Shown here: one piece after another, positions 23,301-34,732 of the stretch
How positions within the stretch are numbered: the first letter of the stretch is position 1
Layout: the number at the start of each line of letters is the position of its first letter
Translations under genes and position numbers: made by a program
Notes under the pieces: model-generated
Seen by the model: the letters and a program-made list of their open reading frames with translations, nothing else
Told to the model about the DNA's origin: nothing
Databases searched by the model: none
Source of the DNA: Ampelocalamus luodianensis
Lineage: Eukaryota > Streptophyta > Magnoliopsida > Poales > Poaceae
Length of the DNA stretch: 64,000 bases
Assembly: GCA_036346255.1 (NCBI GenBank)
Contig: CM070617.1
Location: 6,613,501-6,677,500 of the forward strand
Direction: 5' to 3'

Positions 23301-25165
23301 AAACAGGGCCATAGTATACTTGTCTTTTAGTGGTTATGACTTAGTTTGTTTTCTGTCCTTTCCCTGCTATGCTGAATCGTGTTTGATTTTTTCAGGTACG
23401 TTCAAGCTGACTCTCCAGTTTACTGAAGAATATCCTAACAAGCCACCAACTGTTCGATTTATTTCTCGGATGTTTCATCCTAACAGTAAGTTGTTTTTCC
23501 TCATCTTTAAACACCGAGCGCACAGGGAATAAGAAATAATTATATTATAATTAGATTGGTCAATCACATGTTACTTTATGTATTTCAGCATGCACTTTTA
23601 TAAATTTTGAAGCATACTGGTATTTGCCACCCTGAGTTCTCTTGTTCCTGCTGACACAGAGACTCAAATATATTAACAAATGTTCTTTGTTTTCTGTTAC
23701 CTGCTTGATAGATGTACACTTGTGCAGTTGTGCTGTGAAGGCTTGAATTTTTTATTTTGTGCTGTGAATACCTAAAGCTTGCTTGCATTAAGAAAGCATG
23801 CTGCGCCCTTTGCAGCATATTTTGAGTGCATGCATTGCTTATGGTTCTTGAACCGAGGAAACTTTAGCTTTCTTTGTCCTCTGCTGATATCTCTCTGTTC
23901 TAAACCACAGGATATTAATATTTGTCATCCTGACATTTGTTTCCTTTGGTGTGCAGTTTATGCTGATGGAAGCATATGCTTAGATATATCCTACAGAATC
24001 AGTGGAGCCCAATATATGATGTAGCTGCTATACTTACATCCATCCAGGTACACTTCCAATTTTTTTTATTTGGGACATATTTCAGTAACCCTTCAATGCT
24101 AGGTGTATTTTCAATCACTACCAGATTCGCTATAAAACCCCACGAATCGTGAACCGGATTCGTTGAACCCGAACTGGTTTAGGGTACGGGGTTCATGTTT
24201 GTAGTGGAAATTGGAAGAAAAAGTGGGGAATTACGAACCCGAATCCCGTACCGCGACTCGGACGAACCGCGTTTCTGTTAACTATGCTGAACACACCCAG
24301 ATGGCAATTACGAATTGTTTGTTTTGATTGAGGGTAAGTAGTCCAATACATCTGAAATGTTCTAGCAAGCTATGAGTGGTAGGAAACCAAGAACCAATTG
24401 TCTGGACATGTCAATTAAATTAATCCATCTTCGTTTTTTTGGAAGTTGAATTAGTCAGTCTACATTGAATTAGTCAATAGCCATTTTATTACTGGTATAT
24501 GGATCTTGAGCTTTGCCTAAGATCTCCTGTGCATGCGACCGAGAGTTCCAAAAATGGGATGATTGTACTGTGGACAGCCAGCCTAAAGCTTCACAGGGCA
24601 AAACTTTCAATTGCATTGCCGCTGCCATCTCAATTTTAATTACATTGCCTCAAAATGCCTACTGAATGGCCTCTTCTAGTTCTAGAAACAACTTGGGATG
24701 TGCTATTCACAATATAAAAGGTCTGAAACTTCCTTAATTCTGTACCAAGCTTGCTCACAGAAATTATGACTAAATTTAGTCTTGGGAAAAAAGGAAACAA
24801 GAATATCAGTTGTAGCAAATGCATCTCTCTAGCCTATGTAAAATTTGGAAATGCGTGAGGTATTACAACATTGAAAGAGGTTTCCATTCATGTTGTCGTT
24901 TCTTATCAAGACAGTCTGCACGTCTGTGTTGTAGGCAAGGATGTTGGTTCTGTTTGTGTTGATTTTCCGCTATTTTCAAACTCACAATCTTGACGGTAAT
25001 AGCGTGCAACTAACCTGGGATGTGTGCCATTTGCAGTCGTTGCTGTGTGATCCAAACCCGAATTCGCCTGCAAACTCTGAAGCTGCCCGCCTGTTCAGCG
25101 AGAACAAGCGAGAGTACAACCGGAAAGTTCGGGAGATTGTAGAGCAGAGCTGGACGGCAGACTGA
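17376..25165 (+). CDS. UBC2: RAD6/UBC2-type ubiquitin-conjugating enzyme E2, frameshifted in exon 4
   Basis: Class I E2 that accepts ubiquitin from E1 on a cysteine; RAD6/UBC2 relatives monoubiquitinate histone H2B and act in DNA-damage tolerance (family knowledge). Coding exons: 17376-17500, 17597-17622, 23396-23485, 23957-24047, 25037-25165, with a probable 5'UTR intron 17022-17363. The start gives [19 protein letters not shown], the usual RAD6 N-terminus, and the last exon ends with EQSWTAD. The HPN motif and active-site Cys88 (DGSICLDI) are present. Odd: exon 4 carries two extra bases around 23989-23990, so the frame runs into TAG at 24022-24024 and the product would be about 102 residues rather than ~152. 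Either a real loss of function or a sequence error. Intron 2 is 5.8 kb because a PIF/Harbinger element sits in it. Confidence 0.85.
18756..20068 (-). pseudogene. PIF/Harbinger DDE transposase with premature stop
   Basis: HARBI1-like nuclease (DDE_Tnp_4). Exon A 19306-20068 begins [14 protein letters not shown]; it has a helix-turn-helix-like middle ([13 protein letters not shown]) and the first catalytic Asp region ([13 protein letters not shown]). Exon B starts near 19224 with [11 protein letters not shown] (second Asp) and ends near 18756 after [12 protein letters not shown] (the Glu region). A TAG at 19110-19112 interrupts exon B between these parts. With the donor and acceptor I can see, the two exons also join one base out of register. 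Both lesions predict no complete enzyme. The Myb-like partner gene lies upstream on the same strand. Confidence 0.88.
20341..21290 (-). CDS. Harbinger accessory protein with Myb/SANT-like domain
   Basis: Exons 20982-21290 and 20341-20901 join cleanly into 289 codons plus stop. The N-terminal ~100 residues are a Myb/SANT-like (Myb_DNA-bind_3) domain: [19 protein letters not shown], then [18 protein letters not shown] and [10 protein letters not shown]. An acidic linker and a Lys-rich stretch ([15 protein letters not shown]) that could act as a nuclear signal follow, then a helical C-terminus. In this superfamily the protein is needed with the transposase for DNA binding and nuclear entry. The ORF looks intact, unlike the adjacent transposase. 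A longer N-terminal extension to 21314 is possible, but MASS matches the usual domain start. Confidence 0.85.
21494..21583. repeat. 30-bp tandem repeat, three copies
   Basis: The phrase ctctagctataaacctcag recurs every 30 bp within the noncoding right half of the Harbinger element. A second local repeat of ~49 bp (catagatcaatgta..attctgcag) follows at about 21825-21925. Confidence 0.85.
22567..22999. repeat. 145-bp GC-rich tandem repeat, three copies
   Basis: gggtggccggggagaggatg recurs at 22567, 22712 and 22857, a 145-bp period. The units are rich in cgccgtcgcc and end ctctagggttcagag. The open frames across it are by-products of GC richness; 145 is not a multiple of 3. It lies near the right end of the Harbinger element, on the upstream side of its minus-strand genes, so it may be part of their promoter region. 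Confidence 0.85.
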
Positions 25166-26340
25166 TGCTCTGCGCTCACCGTGCGCCCTCGTGTGCTTAG
25201 CAAACCAAAATGTTTGTAATTAAAATAGTCGAACTCAACTGTTACTGTGGTTGTGTCGTGTTAGCTGGCGTGCACCTTCATCCGAAATAGAAACTTGATG
25301 TATTGCGTTATTTTGCTGGGCCGTTGGGGACTGTAATCCCTCTTTGACTTACACCAAATGCTGGATCTGGGACAAAAACATTTTGTGTGAGCTGTATCGC
25401 ATTGATTTTGATATGGAACGCAGACATCTTCAATCAAATTAGCTGTTTCGACGAACTCCATTATTTACCCAGTTCAAATCTTTGTACGTGTTCAACTACT
25501 TGGTAATCTTGTATGTATTTAACTACTCTGTATATATTTAGCTACGATCATCGTAAATATGGTAAAGATTTCAGCAGCTAACTAGATTTGATATGATGGC
25601 ACCGCCCAGCTATTCCAAAGTAGTCCTAGCTCTAGTGACCAAGTGGTGACCAACCTAGTGTGTGAGTTCACTGTCGTTTGCCTGTTTGGAAAAATTGGTT
25701 GTATACAATTGAAATTGAAAGCTCCCTTCCCTCCGGCCGGCTGCTCCCCTCCGCGACCATGCCCTCATCGCGTCCGCCACCGCTTCCTTCCCCTTGGCCG
25801 GCAACTCCCCTTTGCGACCACCGCCCTCCGTGCGTCCTCCACCGCCGTCGTTTGCGTGCAGCGGCTCCCCTCCGGGTGTCCGCCAACGCTGTCATTTGCG
25901 AGGGGCGGCTCTTGCAATATCCGCGTTTAATTAAAGAAATAGAAAAGGGAAATTAAAAAAGAAAAGAGGGGTTACGGAAGAGGGAGTAGGCCGGCCCATG
26001 GCCCAAGCCGAGTTCGCCTTGGACTCGTATTGTGTGTGTGGGTGTGGGTTGCTCCCGCCAGCCATGATGCTCTGCGTGCTGCTGCAATGCGCTAGCTAGG
26101 CTGCTTGTCCTTCGGCCAGAGAGAGCTAGAGAATCGGGGTGAGGTCAGGAGGCGCAGCCACGCAAGGAGTTAGGGTTGGGAAGGAGCTGGGGAGAAGACT
26201 GGTGCTACATGCCCTAGTACATGGTACCCTACGGTGCTAATGGATCGGACAGGTGCTTCCATCCAGCATCAGGCCTACAATCCAGTCCATAACAACATAG
26301 TGTACGCAGAAGTACCTGACACACATGAGGTTACTAAAAG
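25166..26340. other. 3' flank of UBC gene and unassigned DNA
   Basis: The first ~300 bp are probably UBC 3'UTR. A GC-rich patch at 25725-25910 contains short Pro/Arg-rich open frames with no recognisable motif, followed by GC-rich sequence to 26220. I find no supported gene. Confidence 0.4.
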
Positions 26341-26350
26341 CAAGTTTCTA

Positions 26351-26755
26351 GAGGACCGAGCGTAGCTCTTAGCTCAGTTGGCTCACTTCGCCATCGAGCA
26401 GACATCCCTCCCGCCTGGGCTCGATCCCAGGTGCCTCACCATTTAGGTGGTTTTATTTCACACCTATTAGATAGTTTTAATACATACGTAGACACATTCA
26501 ATGGTCAAAACACGTACCAACCCTTCATAGGGTCTTAACAACACTCTAGATTAGACGTATTAAAGACACGTACCAACGCTTCATAGAGTCTTAACCTCCA
26601 CTTTAGATTAGACGTATTAAAGACACGTACCAACCCTTCATAGGGTCTTAACCTCCACTCTAGATTAGACGTATTAAAGATATTAAAGACGCACCTATGA
26701 GTGGAGAGAGGAGGGGGGGTTTGAGTGTGTCCGGTGTGTGTACTTAAAAAAAAAA
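26351..26755 (+). mobile_element. tRNA-derived SINE-like retroelement with 10-bp target duplication
   Basis: CAAGTTTCTA occurs at 26341-26350 and again at 26756-26765, directly bracketing a 405-bp insert. The insert starts with a tRNA-like head: an A-box-like tagctcagttgg (around 26370-26381) and a B-box-like ggctcgatccc (around 26418-26428), i.e. an internal Pol III promoter. It ends in A10 at 26746-26755. No acceptor-stem pairing is evident, so it is not a tRNA gene. It lies 136 bp beyond the stop codon of the minus-strand phosducin-like gene, so it may be in that transcript's 3'UTR, in antisense orientation. Confidence 0.85.
26511..26680. repeat. ~57-bp tandem repeat inside the SINE, three copies
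   Basis: Units start cacgtaccaac at 26511, 26567 and 26624 and end around attagacgtattaaag. They differ by a few bases each. The array separates the tRNA-like head from the A-tail. Confidence 0.88.
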
Positions 26756-26891
26756 CAAGTTTCTACATCCCTCGTAAGAAACAACTCTCAGCTTTTCAAA
26801 CATGAAACCAAATAAGACCAGGAAACTGGGACAGTCTACCCACACACCAAATATCAGTGAACTGAGATAAGCTAACAGAAAGAGTACAAGT

Positions 26892-29282
26892 TTAGTCGCT
26901 ATCATCTTCTTCCCGTTCTTCATGTTGGGCCACAACCTTCTCTATGAACTTCTTGCGAACACCTTCTATGACGTTGTTGCGGGATGAATCGCTGCCACCC
27001 TGCCCATCATTCAATACCGGGTCTGACTGGCAAAGGGCTAATGCAACAGCTGAAAGAAGGCGAAACAGAATTGACAATTTAGCATAGGGGAAGGAGATGG
27101 AAGCCAGTGTATAACACTGAAATGATTCTGGGATTGATGGTTTGTTGAAAGAAAGCTTCAGAAAAATTCTGTGCCATTTAAATGAGCAAGATAAATTCAG
27201 ATCATCTATTACTGGAAGAAAGGCTGGATTCTATGGTAACAGCAATGTGTAACTGTGAACTACTATGTTACCATGTTAGGCACAGATCAATTAAATGTTT
27301 GCCACATGATGCAAAGTAAACATACATCAGGATTGGATGTGTATGGGGTTATGCACCCTAGACATGCCTGCCATAATGAATGTGCTTACTTTTTATTTCA
27401 AAAAGAAGAAGAAAAAATGTCAACCTAAGGTCAAAGATTTTGCTCACGCCTAATGTAAATGGTATCTGTGACTGGCTGATGGAAACACTAAAACAGGCAT
27501 ATGCCATTTACTGGTGTGCACAAACAAAAAATACTTGTCCAACCAACAAAATATAGAATTGGAGCAACTTGGATCGACTCTTGGAAAATCGGATACTGGA
27601 TATTGATTTTGTGTCTAACTTACATTCAGGTGTGCATCTCCTCCCACCGAACTTCTGCAGACCGACATAAGTCCCTTTGACAGCACTGTTGTTGTACACC
27701 AGTATTGTAGGAACATTCCGATCTGGGTAGTTGGGAATGCAGTCCGTGGAGATAATTTTAACAAACTTGGTTGCTGGGTATCTTGTAGCCAATTCCTCCA
27801 GGCAAGTCTGGAGCAACCCGCATTCTGGTATTCTGCCATCAGATTCATGGACGTCTTAGACAATGAACACCTAAATTTACTAAAAGAACACAGTGCATCA
27901 GATCAGATGGAGGTTCATCCTAATCATTTAATGAGCTCAGATGTCCTTTTTGTAGAATTTATAAGTACCTTTTGTAAACAGCCAACCAACATATAAAACA
28001 GAAACACTGCGAAGTTTTTATGGAAGCTCCAGTATGCAGCAAGACAACCCTATGCTAAATTCTAATTAGCTACAATCCTACAGTTTACAGTCAAAATTAG
28101 CAGAAATGAGTTCATATCACTAGCTAGAGCACAGCTTAGAGTGGGCAACATAAACATATCAAGCGTCCAGTAAATCAAAATATCAAATTGAGGGATAGTT
28201 GCTAAGCTGTCTTTGTTTATATGGTTTGTGATGCTATGTTCACAAGTCACATGTATCGAAGGTCAGATACTGCTGGAAGTCTGGAACCTATTTCACTACA
28301 ATCAAATATCTGGGTATGAGGCACAATCCAAGAACATCAAAGCTCTCCATATTCATATTTCAAGCTGTCATATTTGATTTTGTAATTTTAACTAGATACA
28401 GTGCAGTTAGTATCTGAATTCAGTTCTATCTGCTCATGCTCATTTTTGTTGAATCATAATTCATACAAAATAAACTATAAGGAGTTTTTCCTTTCCTTTT
28501 TTTTTTTCCTTCTGCATAATCATTGACGCAAGAAGTAAAGAACAGCAACACACACTGATTACAGAAAGATCATGCCTTACCCATCCTTGTAGAGGAAGAC
28601 CACAACCCAGACATCCGGTGGAGCCTGTGACACCTCGCGCACAAAATCGGAGCCAGTGATCGGCACTATAGTACCAAACCTCGCGGCTTTTGCGGCCTCC
28701 CTGAGTTCTGCAAGCCTCATCTTCCTGTAAGCAACATATCACATCAAAACACCGAAAAACTTCTCAGCTTTACCAAAACAGTTGCAAATTGCATCGAACT
28801 ATCCTGTGGCCAACAGTATTGCGCTGAATCCAGATCAAAAAATGACAAACAGATCAGATTACTAAGAAAATCACACGAATTACCCCATTTGACCACGCAA
28901 GCCGAATAAAATCAAACGCTTAAAGCACTAGAAAATCCCAAGATGCAGCCAAGAACTGACGGGGAAAAAGGATAGCGTCATGGATCACCAACCAGACCGG
29001 AGAGTTGGAGACCAGATCGAGGCCGGGGAGAGGGGGGTACCTGTACTGCTCGAGGAAGCGATCATCGTCCAGGTCGTCCTCGAGTTCCTCGAGCTCGTCG
29101 GGTTCGCGCGCGTCGAGCCATTCCTTGGACTTAGGCTGCTCGTCGGCGTTGACCTTGGGGGTGAAGGGCGGTGGCTTGAAGGGCTCCGGCTTCGGCGGCA
29201 GGTTCCCGAGGCGGCGCTGGATATCGTCCCACTGCGTGCTGGCCCCCTCCACGTCCTTGTACACGAAGTGGTAGTCCGCCAT
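26892..29282 (-). CDS. PLP3: Phosducin-like protein 3 (thioredoxin-fold chaperone cofactor)
   Basis: Exons 29041-29282, 28581-28724, 27624-27832 and 26892-27049 join in frame to 250 codons plus stop, close to the usual length of the family. N-terminus MADYHFVYKDVEGASTQWDD, an acidic helix (ELEELEDDLDDDRFLEQYR), then the thioredoxin-like phosducin domain (SDFVREVSQAPPDVWVVVFL, KDGIPECGL, ATKFVKIISTDCIPNYPDRN, PTILVYNN) and an acidic tail ending EEREEDDSD. Family role: cytosolic co-chaperone with the CCT/TRiC chaperonin in beta-tubulin folding; function here is inferred. The 5'UTR carries a long CT repeat (GA on the plus strand). An alternative name is thioredoxin domain-containing protein 9-like, but the PLP3 N-terminus fits better. 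Confidence 0.9.
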
Positions 29283-29295
29283 GGCCGCACACCAC

Positions 29296-29298
<3 letters not shown>

Positions 29299-29350
<52 letters not shown>
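29299..29350. repeat. (GA)n microsatellite in the PLP3 leader
   Basis: About 26 GA units start ~17 bp upstream of the minus-strand start codon, so the transcript leader would contain a (CU)n tract. Leader CT repeats are common in rice genes and can influence expression. Confidence 0.9.
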
Positions 29351-29354
<4 letters not shown>

Positions 29355-30420
29355 AATGGTGGAATCTAACCGAGAGGGGAAAGAAGGGAAGGGGTGAGAA
29401 GAGGAGAAGGGCTCGACCGACAGGTGGATCCCACTTTCAGTGAATGCTAGTACTTGGGGATGGCCGGCTAAGCGATGCGACCCTGACCGGTAGGGCCCGC
29501 TAGTAAGTCAGAAGCAAGCTTGCCTTTGTAAGCAAGATTTTAAAAAATAATATTATTTTAAAAATAGCAATGGTAGCTCATTTTTAAAATTAAATTAAAT
29601 TTATAATATTGGTAATACCTTTAAGTCCGCGCAACCGATAATTTTTGAAAAGATAAGGAAATATGAAGTAGAGTTAGGAGTTTCGCTGTGACCAAATATA
29701 TTTGAAATGCGATTTTATCGACGCAATAACAAAAATAACCCCTTTCGACGACGCAATATCAAAAATAGCCACCTTCGGTGGAGCAATAACAAAAATATTG
29801 ATTTGTTATTTTTTCTAACGCAATTGTTCGTTTGTTGAACCGATTTTTTTGAGAGTATCGAACGAACTCTTAGAGAGAGAATGACTTGGGAACGAGAGTA
29901 TTGTCATTTCACGTACAAAAAAGGCTAGAAGTAGGGTGTGTGGGGTGTCACGATGTTGACTCCCTCGACATGCGCAACCCACCTTGGACATCCTGGTCGT
30001 CCTCCTAGGTCACCTCCACCATCCTAGAAGCAAGGTTGCTGCTTTCAACCTATGTCAAAAGGATTAACAACACACGTGAGTCCACCCACACAAATTAGAC
30101 TGAAAATCGAGTACATGAAGGTCACAGCTATACGTACCTCGGAACCCAACGTAGGTTAACCCTCCACGCCCTCAAGGGTATGCGACGCCGCAACGCTCCA
30201 ATCTCAATGGGCGCCTCGCCCTGTTGGGGGAGGATGATACTGAGGCGGCTACGGTGACCCGCATCAACGACCGGATCAAGCAATTCATATGTCCACTGCG
30301 TAGCGTCTCCTGAGGTCATCATACTTGAAAATTCAATGCTTACATTATAAAATACTACGAAATATACACAAAAAAGTAATTAGAAGCGATATATCTAATT
30401 AATTCAATTACTGCATAAAA
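29351..30420. other. Unassigned region between PLP3 and the tandem array
   Basis: The first ~150 bp are likely PLP3 promoter. Around 29710-29800 a phrase gacgcaataacaaaaata recurs three times at ~32-40 bp spacing. A 64-codon minus frame at 30128-30322 has no recognised domain. Confidence 0.35.
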
Positions 30421-30424
30421 AAAA

Positions 30425-31340
30425 ATTTAAGTTGAGAATATTTTAATTAATCTCTACATACCCTATTTAGCCACTCTAGATTTTTTTATAGAATTTTTAG
30501 AGCTATCTTGCTATTTTTCTAGTTTAAAAAGTTTTTTCATCATTTATAAAATATGTATTGTGTAAAAATGAAAATCAAATTTAAGTTGTGAATATTTTAA
30601 TTAAGCTCTACATACTCTATTTAGTTACTCTGGAATTTTTAGAGTTATCTTGCTATTTTCCTAGTTTTAAAGGTTTTTTAAGCATTTACAAAATATTTAC
30701 TGTATAAAAATAAAAAACAAATTTATGTTGAGAATATTTTAATTAAGATCTACGTATCTTATTTAGCTACTCTAGAATTTTTATATAATTTTTAGAGTTA
30801 TCTTGCTATTTTCATATTTTTAAAAGTTTTTTTTAGCATTTACAAAAAATTTACTGTGTAAAAATAAAAACCAAATTTAAGTTGAGAATATTTGAAGTAA
30901 GCTCTACATAACCTTTTATCTACCTTGGAATTTTTACAGAATTTTTAAAACTATATTGCTATGTTACTAGTTTAAAAAGTATTTTAGCATTTACAAAATA
31001 TTTATTGTGTAAAAATAAAAACTAGATTTAAGTTGAGAATATTTTAATTAAACTCTATGTACCCTATTTAGGCACTCTAGATTTTTTAATAGAATTTTTA
31101 GAGTAATATTGTTATTTTTATAGTTTAAAAGGTATTTTCAGCATTTACAATTTTTTTACTGTGTAAAAATAAAAACCTATATATATTTTTAGCTTTGTTT
31201 GGTATTTTTACAGATTTAATCTAAATTATTCACGTACTAAACCATAAAATAATATCTATACGATAAACTAAACTATACACAACTAAAATGATGTACTATA
31301 ATAAACTACACTACAACTAAAATTATATAATATATTCAAT
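30425..31340. repeat. ~150-bp AT-rich tandem array of transposon origin, five units
   Basis: The phrase gttgagaatattttaatta (or close variants) occurs at 30431, 30585, 30727, 30881 and 31032, spacing 142-154 bp. Each unit also has tttacaaaatatttactgtg and ctctagaatttttatag. The sequence after the array (31190-31340, ccataaaataatatctata ... aactaaaat) together with the array matches the reverse complement of 59560-60165, which lies in a Mutator-like element. I could not find terminal inverted repeats for this copy. Confidence 0.8.
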
Positions 31341-31884
31341 TCTATGTCGTTAGATTTCGAATTTATATACAAAGTTACAAAAATATTTACATACAAAGTG
31401 GATGACCGAATCTGCTTCTCCCACCTCTCTCCTCATTCGCTACGAAGCAACAGCGCTTTGCTAGGTCACTTTTCTCCACTCCTCTCCCTTCTCTCTTCTC
31501 TTTTTCTCCAAATTAAACCGATTTTTAGGTCAAATTTTTACGGTTTATATAGTGTGTCCTCTATCACCGGTTAGAGTGATGATAGGAAGACTCAAGTTTG
31601 ACACACAATTCAAAGCTAATTTCAATGGACGACAAAAGTTTATTGTAATTTTTTATTATTTATTTTTGTAATTATTTATTTAAATAAATATTATTTTAAA
31701 AAAATCGTATAAGAAAGTGTGCTACCGCGCCGCGCCCCCCATCGCGTCATAGCTGCAGGAAGCAGGCGAGCCTCTCTCGAACTCGCCTCGCCGAGAAGAA
31801 GCGGAGCGGGAGAGGGGGGAGAACGGGGCGGCGGCGGCGTGCGCGGGGTAGCGAGCGGCGGCTCCTGGCTCGGCGGCGGCCGAG

Positions 31885-34682
31885 ATGACGGACGGCCACC
31901 TCTTCAACAACATCCTCCTCGGCGGCCGCGGCGGCACGGTGAGCTCCTCCTCGCCGCCTGACCTTTGCTCGATTTCTAGGGTTCCGTCGCGAGGTTTTGC
32001 GAGATTTCGTCGCCGTTGGCGACGTTCTGATTAGCTGTAGGGTGTGGCTTCCACCATTTAGCGCGTTTTGTTGCGATGATTGGTTGCGGGTGCGTATTGG
32101 TCGGGTTGTAGGGTTTGGGTGGCGCATTAGGCCATAATTTCGCTCGTTTTTTGTTGCGCTGCTCTGTTGGGTTGAACCGAGTGCTTGGTAGGAGATGTCT
32201 TCTCTGATTTGTTCGATTTCGTGATTGTGGCGCGGCTATACCCGATTTGTGTCGAGGTTCTTACGCGAAATGTTAGATTTATGTGTGTGTCGGGGGGGGG
32301 GGGGGTTTGGAGGTTAGAGGTTAGGGTTTCTTCCAGGTGCTGCTGCTGCAGCGAATAGGGACTTTAAGAGCTACTGGAAGGAAACAGTTTTCTCTAGAGA
32401 TAACAGAGAATATCAGCAGAAGCATGTAACGATTAGCACCAGAAACGGGAGACTTGTTGTGAATTGCTCAATTTAGATATAAGCTAGTACTTCTAAATTC
32501 TAATCTGCAAATATTTTGGCACGCAAATTAGATATAAGTGTATATATCAACTTATTTTCATGGTTCAGAGTCGATGTTTGCCATGACTGCAAATAGTTTT
32601 TCAATTGTTGTGTACTTATCTGAACTTATACGCTTATACGTTCCCTAACCCTTGACTTGGTAATTCTTGCATCAATCATCACTTACGAATGCATGATTTG
32701 AGTACCATCTTCCTGTGACACCTTACTACCTTTTTTTGTGTTGGAAGCAAAGTTCTATAATTCCAACATGTTGTATTAAATAACTTTGAGACTGCAAGTT
32801 GTCTTCTTTCCTTTATTATTTAAAAACGTGCACCCTTGTTTGTTCTTGAATAGTATTTGATCTATTATTGTTTGCAAACGTTGAGAATCTTGTCATATTG
32901 CCATGACTCTTGCTCCTATACAGAATCCTGGTCAGTTTAAAGTGCATTCTGGAGGGCTTGCATGGAAGAGACAAGGTGGAGGAAAGACCATTGAGATTGA
33001 TAAAGGTGATGTAACTTCTGTGACATGGATGAAAGTCCCTAGGGCATATCAGCTTGGAGTCAGGATCAAAGATGGCCTGTTCTACAGGTTTATTGGCTTC
33101 CGCGAACAGGTCGTTATTTCCTTATCACTCTTTTCTTTCATGTAATTTAGTAATGATATTCTAGATATGATACGAAGAGTCTGATGGAAACATGAGATGT
33201 GTTTGCATTTCGGATCATCTGGACACAATATTTGGGAAGAATTAGAAAATCTTGATCCTGAAGCTCACTAGTTTGCAGAACATACAAAATTAAAAGTAGC
33301 ACTAGCATTTCCTATTTGTAGCATAATCAACCCCCACCCATGAAGATAAGGATTTTCCCTTCTTAATTTGCTGTGTTGCTGTCGTGCTATTGTAATATAT
33401 CGTATACCTATATTAATCTGCAACTAATTTTGCATAGAACCTGAGTAATTTTGATTTTGCTATTTTATATGCTATCTTATTTTGGTATGAATTCATCATG
33501 TCTTGCTTATCAAACTAGTGGTTGAGCCATTCTAGCTTTATCTGTTACCAACCCAGTGATCAGGGAGGGGAGGACCTCTATACCGACATACCGTATGGTC
33601 TGTATTTGATTCAGGGTAAAGTGGCAAACTGATTTCTATGTTATTTTGTATCATACGGTATACCTGAGTTATTTAAGTCTTGCAGAATCCACTATCTTCT
33701 GTAGGAAGAATATATTATGTATATGTGAACCATATAAAAATGTTGAAGGAATAGTTTACGCAATAGCGCTTGTGCAATCTATACAAAATGATGTATTAAT
33801 CATGTTATCACCACGAGAACTATCTGGATACTCTATTGAGGTGTGTGTCATTCAAGATGGAAGCCTTTGAATTTTCTATCACTCTTTCTATAGAATGAGA
33901 TTAGTGCATCGTTATTCACCGATGGAATTACCTGCAGGTGTGCCCAAAAATTTAGAGTTCAACTATCAGATTTATTATAGATAAGCCAGATTATTTCAAA
34001 CTATTGTTAGTCAGCTCTATGAGTATGCTTTAACTTGCCAGCAATGATGACTGGTGAGGTTAATATTTTTGTCTCCTATTGCAATCTAACAAATATTTCA
34101 CCATGAACTTTCTCTTATAGGACGTAAGCAGCCTGACCAACTTCATGCAAAAGAATATGGGCATCTCACCAGATGAAAAGCAGCTTTGTGTTAATGGCCA
34201 CAATTGGGGAGGGATTGATGTAGATGGTAAGCTGCATGGCCTTTTATTTTTGTAAACATTATTCAGTTTGGATTTCTATTTTTAGGTCACACTTTCCATT
34301 GTAGGAAACATGCTTACCTTTATGGTTGGTTCAAAGCAAGCATTTGAAGTTTCTCTACCAGACGTCGCACAAACCCAGATGCAAGGCAAAACAGATGTTC
34401 TCTTAGAGTTCCATGTTGATGATACTACTGGGGCTAATGAGGTTTGTAGCGCATCTACTCACGTTTTCTACATTATCATCCAATACTATTTTGAGCTCAA
34501 ATTTTAATCTTCCTTGATTGTAGAAAGATTCGCTCATGGATTTAAGTTTTCATGTACCTACTTCAAATACTCAATTTGTTGGAGATGAGAATCGCCCTCC
34601 AGCCCAGGTGACTTCAGTCAATCAGCACCATGCAATATGAAGCACATTGACATTGTAAATACTAACTACTGAAATTCTCTAG

Positions 34683-34732
<50 letters not shown>

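Larger units (their letters stand above)
18205..23310 (-). mobile_element. PIF/Harbinger DNA transposon, 5.1 kb, inside UBC intron 2
   Basis: The ends are inverted repeats: GGCCCTGTTTGGTATAGCTC at 18205 matches the complement of the right end (ccataccaaacagggcc, ending 23310). ATA flanks both sides (18202-18204, 23311-23313) as a 3-bp target duplication, the length typical of this superfamily although TWA is usual. It carries the two standard genes on the minus strand, a Myb/SANT-like ORF and a DDE transposase, plus ~2 kb of noncoding repeats at its right end. It lies antisense to the host gene. The transposase has an in-frame stop, so the copy is probably not autonomous. Confidence 0.92.

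Noticed and set aside
26361..26435. Candidate tRNA gene
   Set aside because: It has A- and B-box-like motifs but no acceptor-stem pairing or clear anticodon arm, and it forms the head of an element with target duplications and an A-tail, so it is a SINE.
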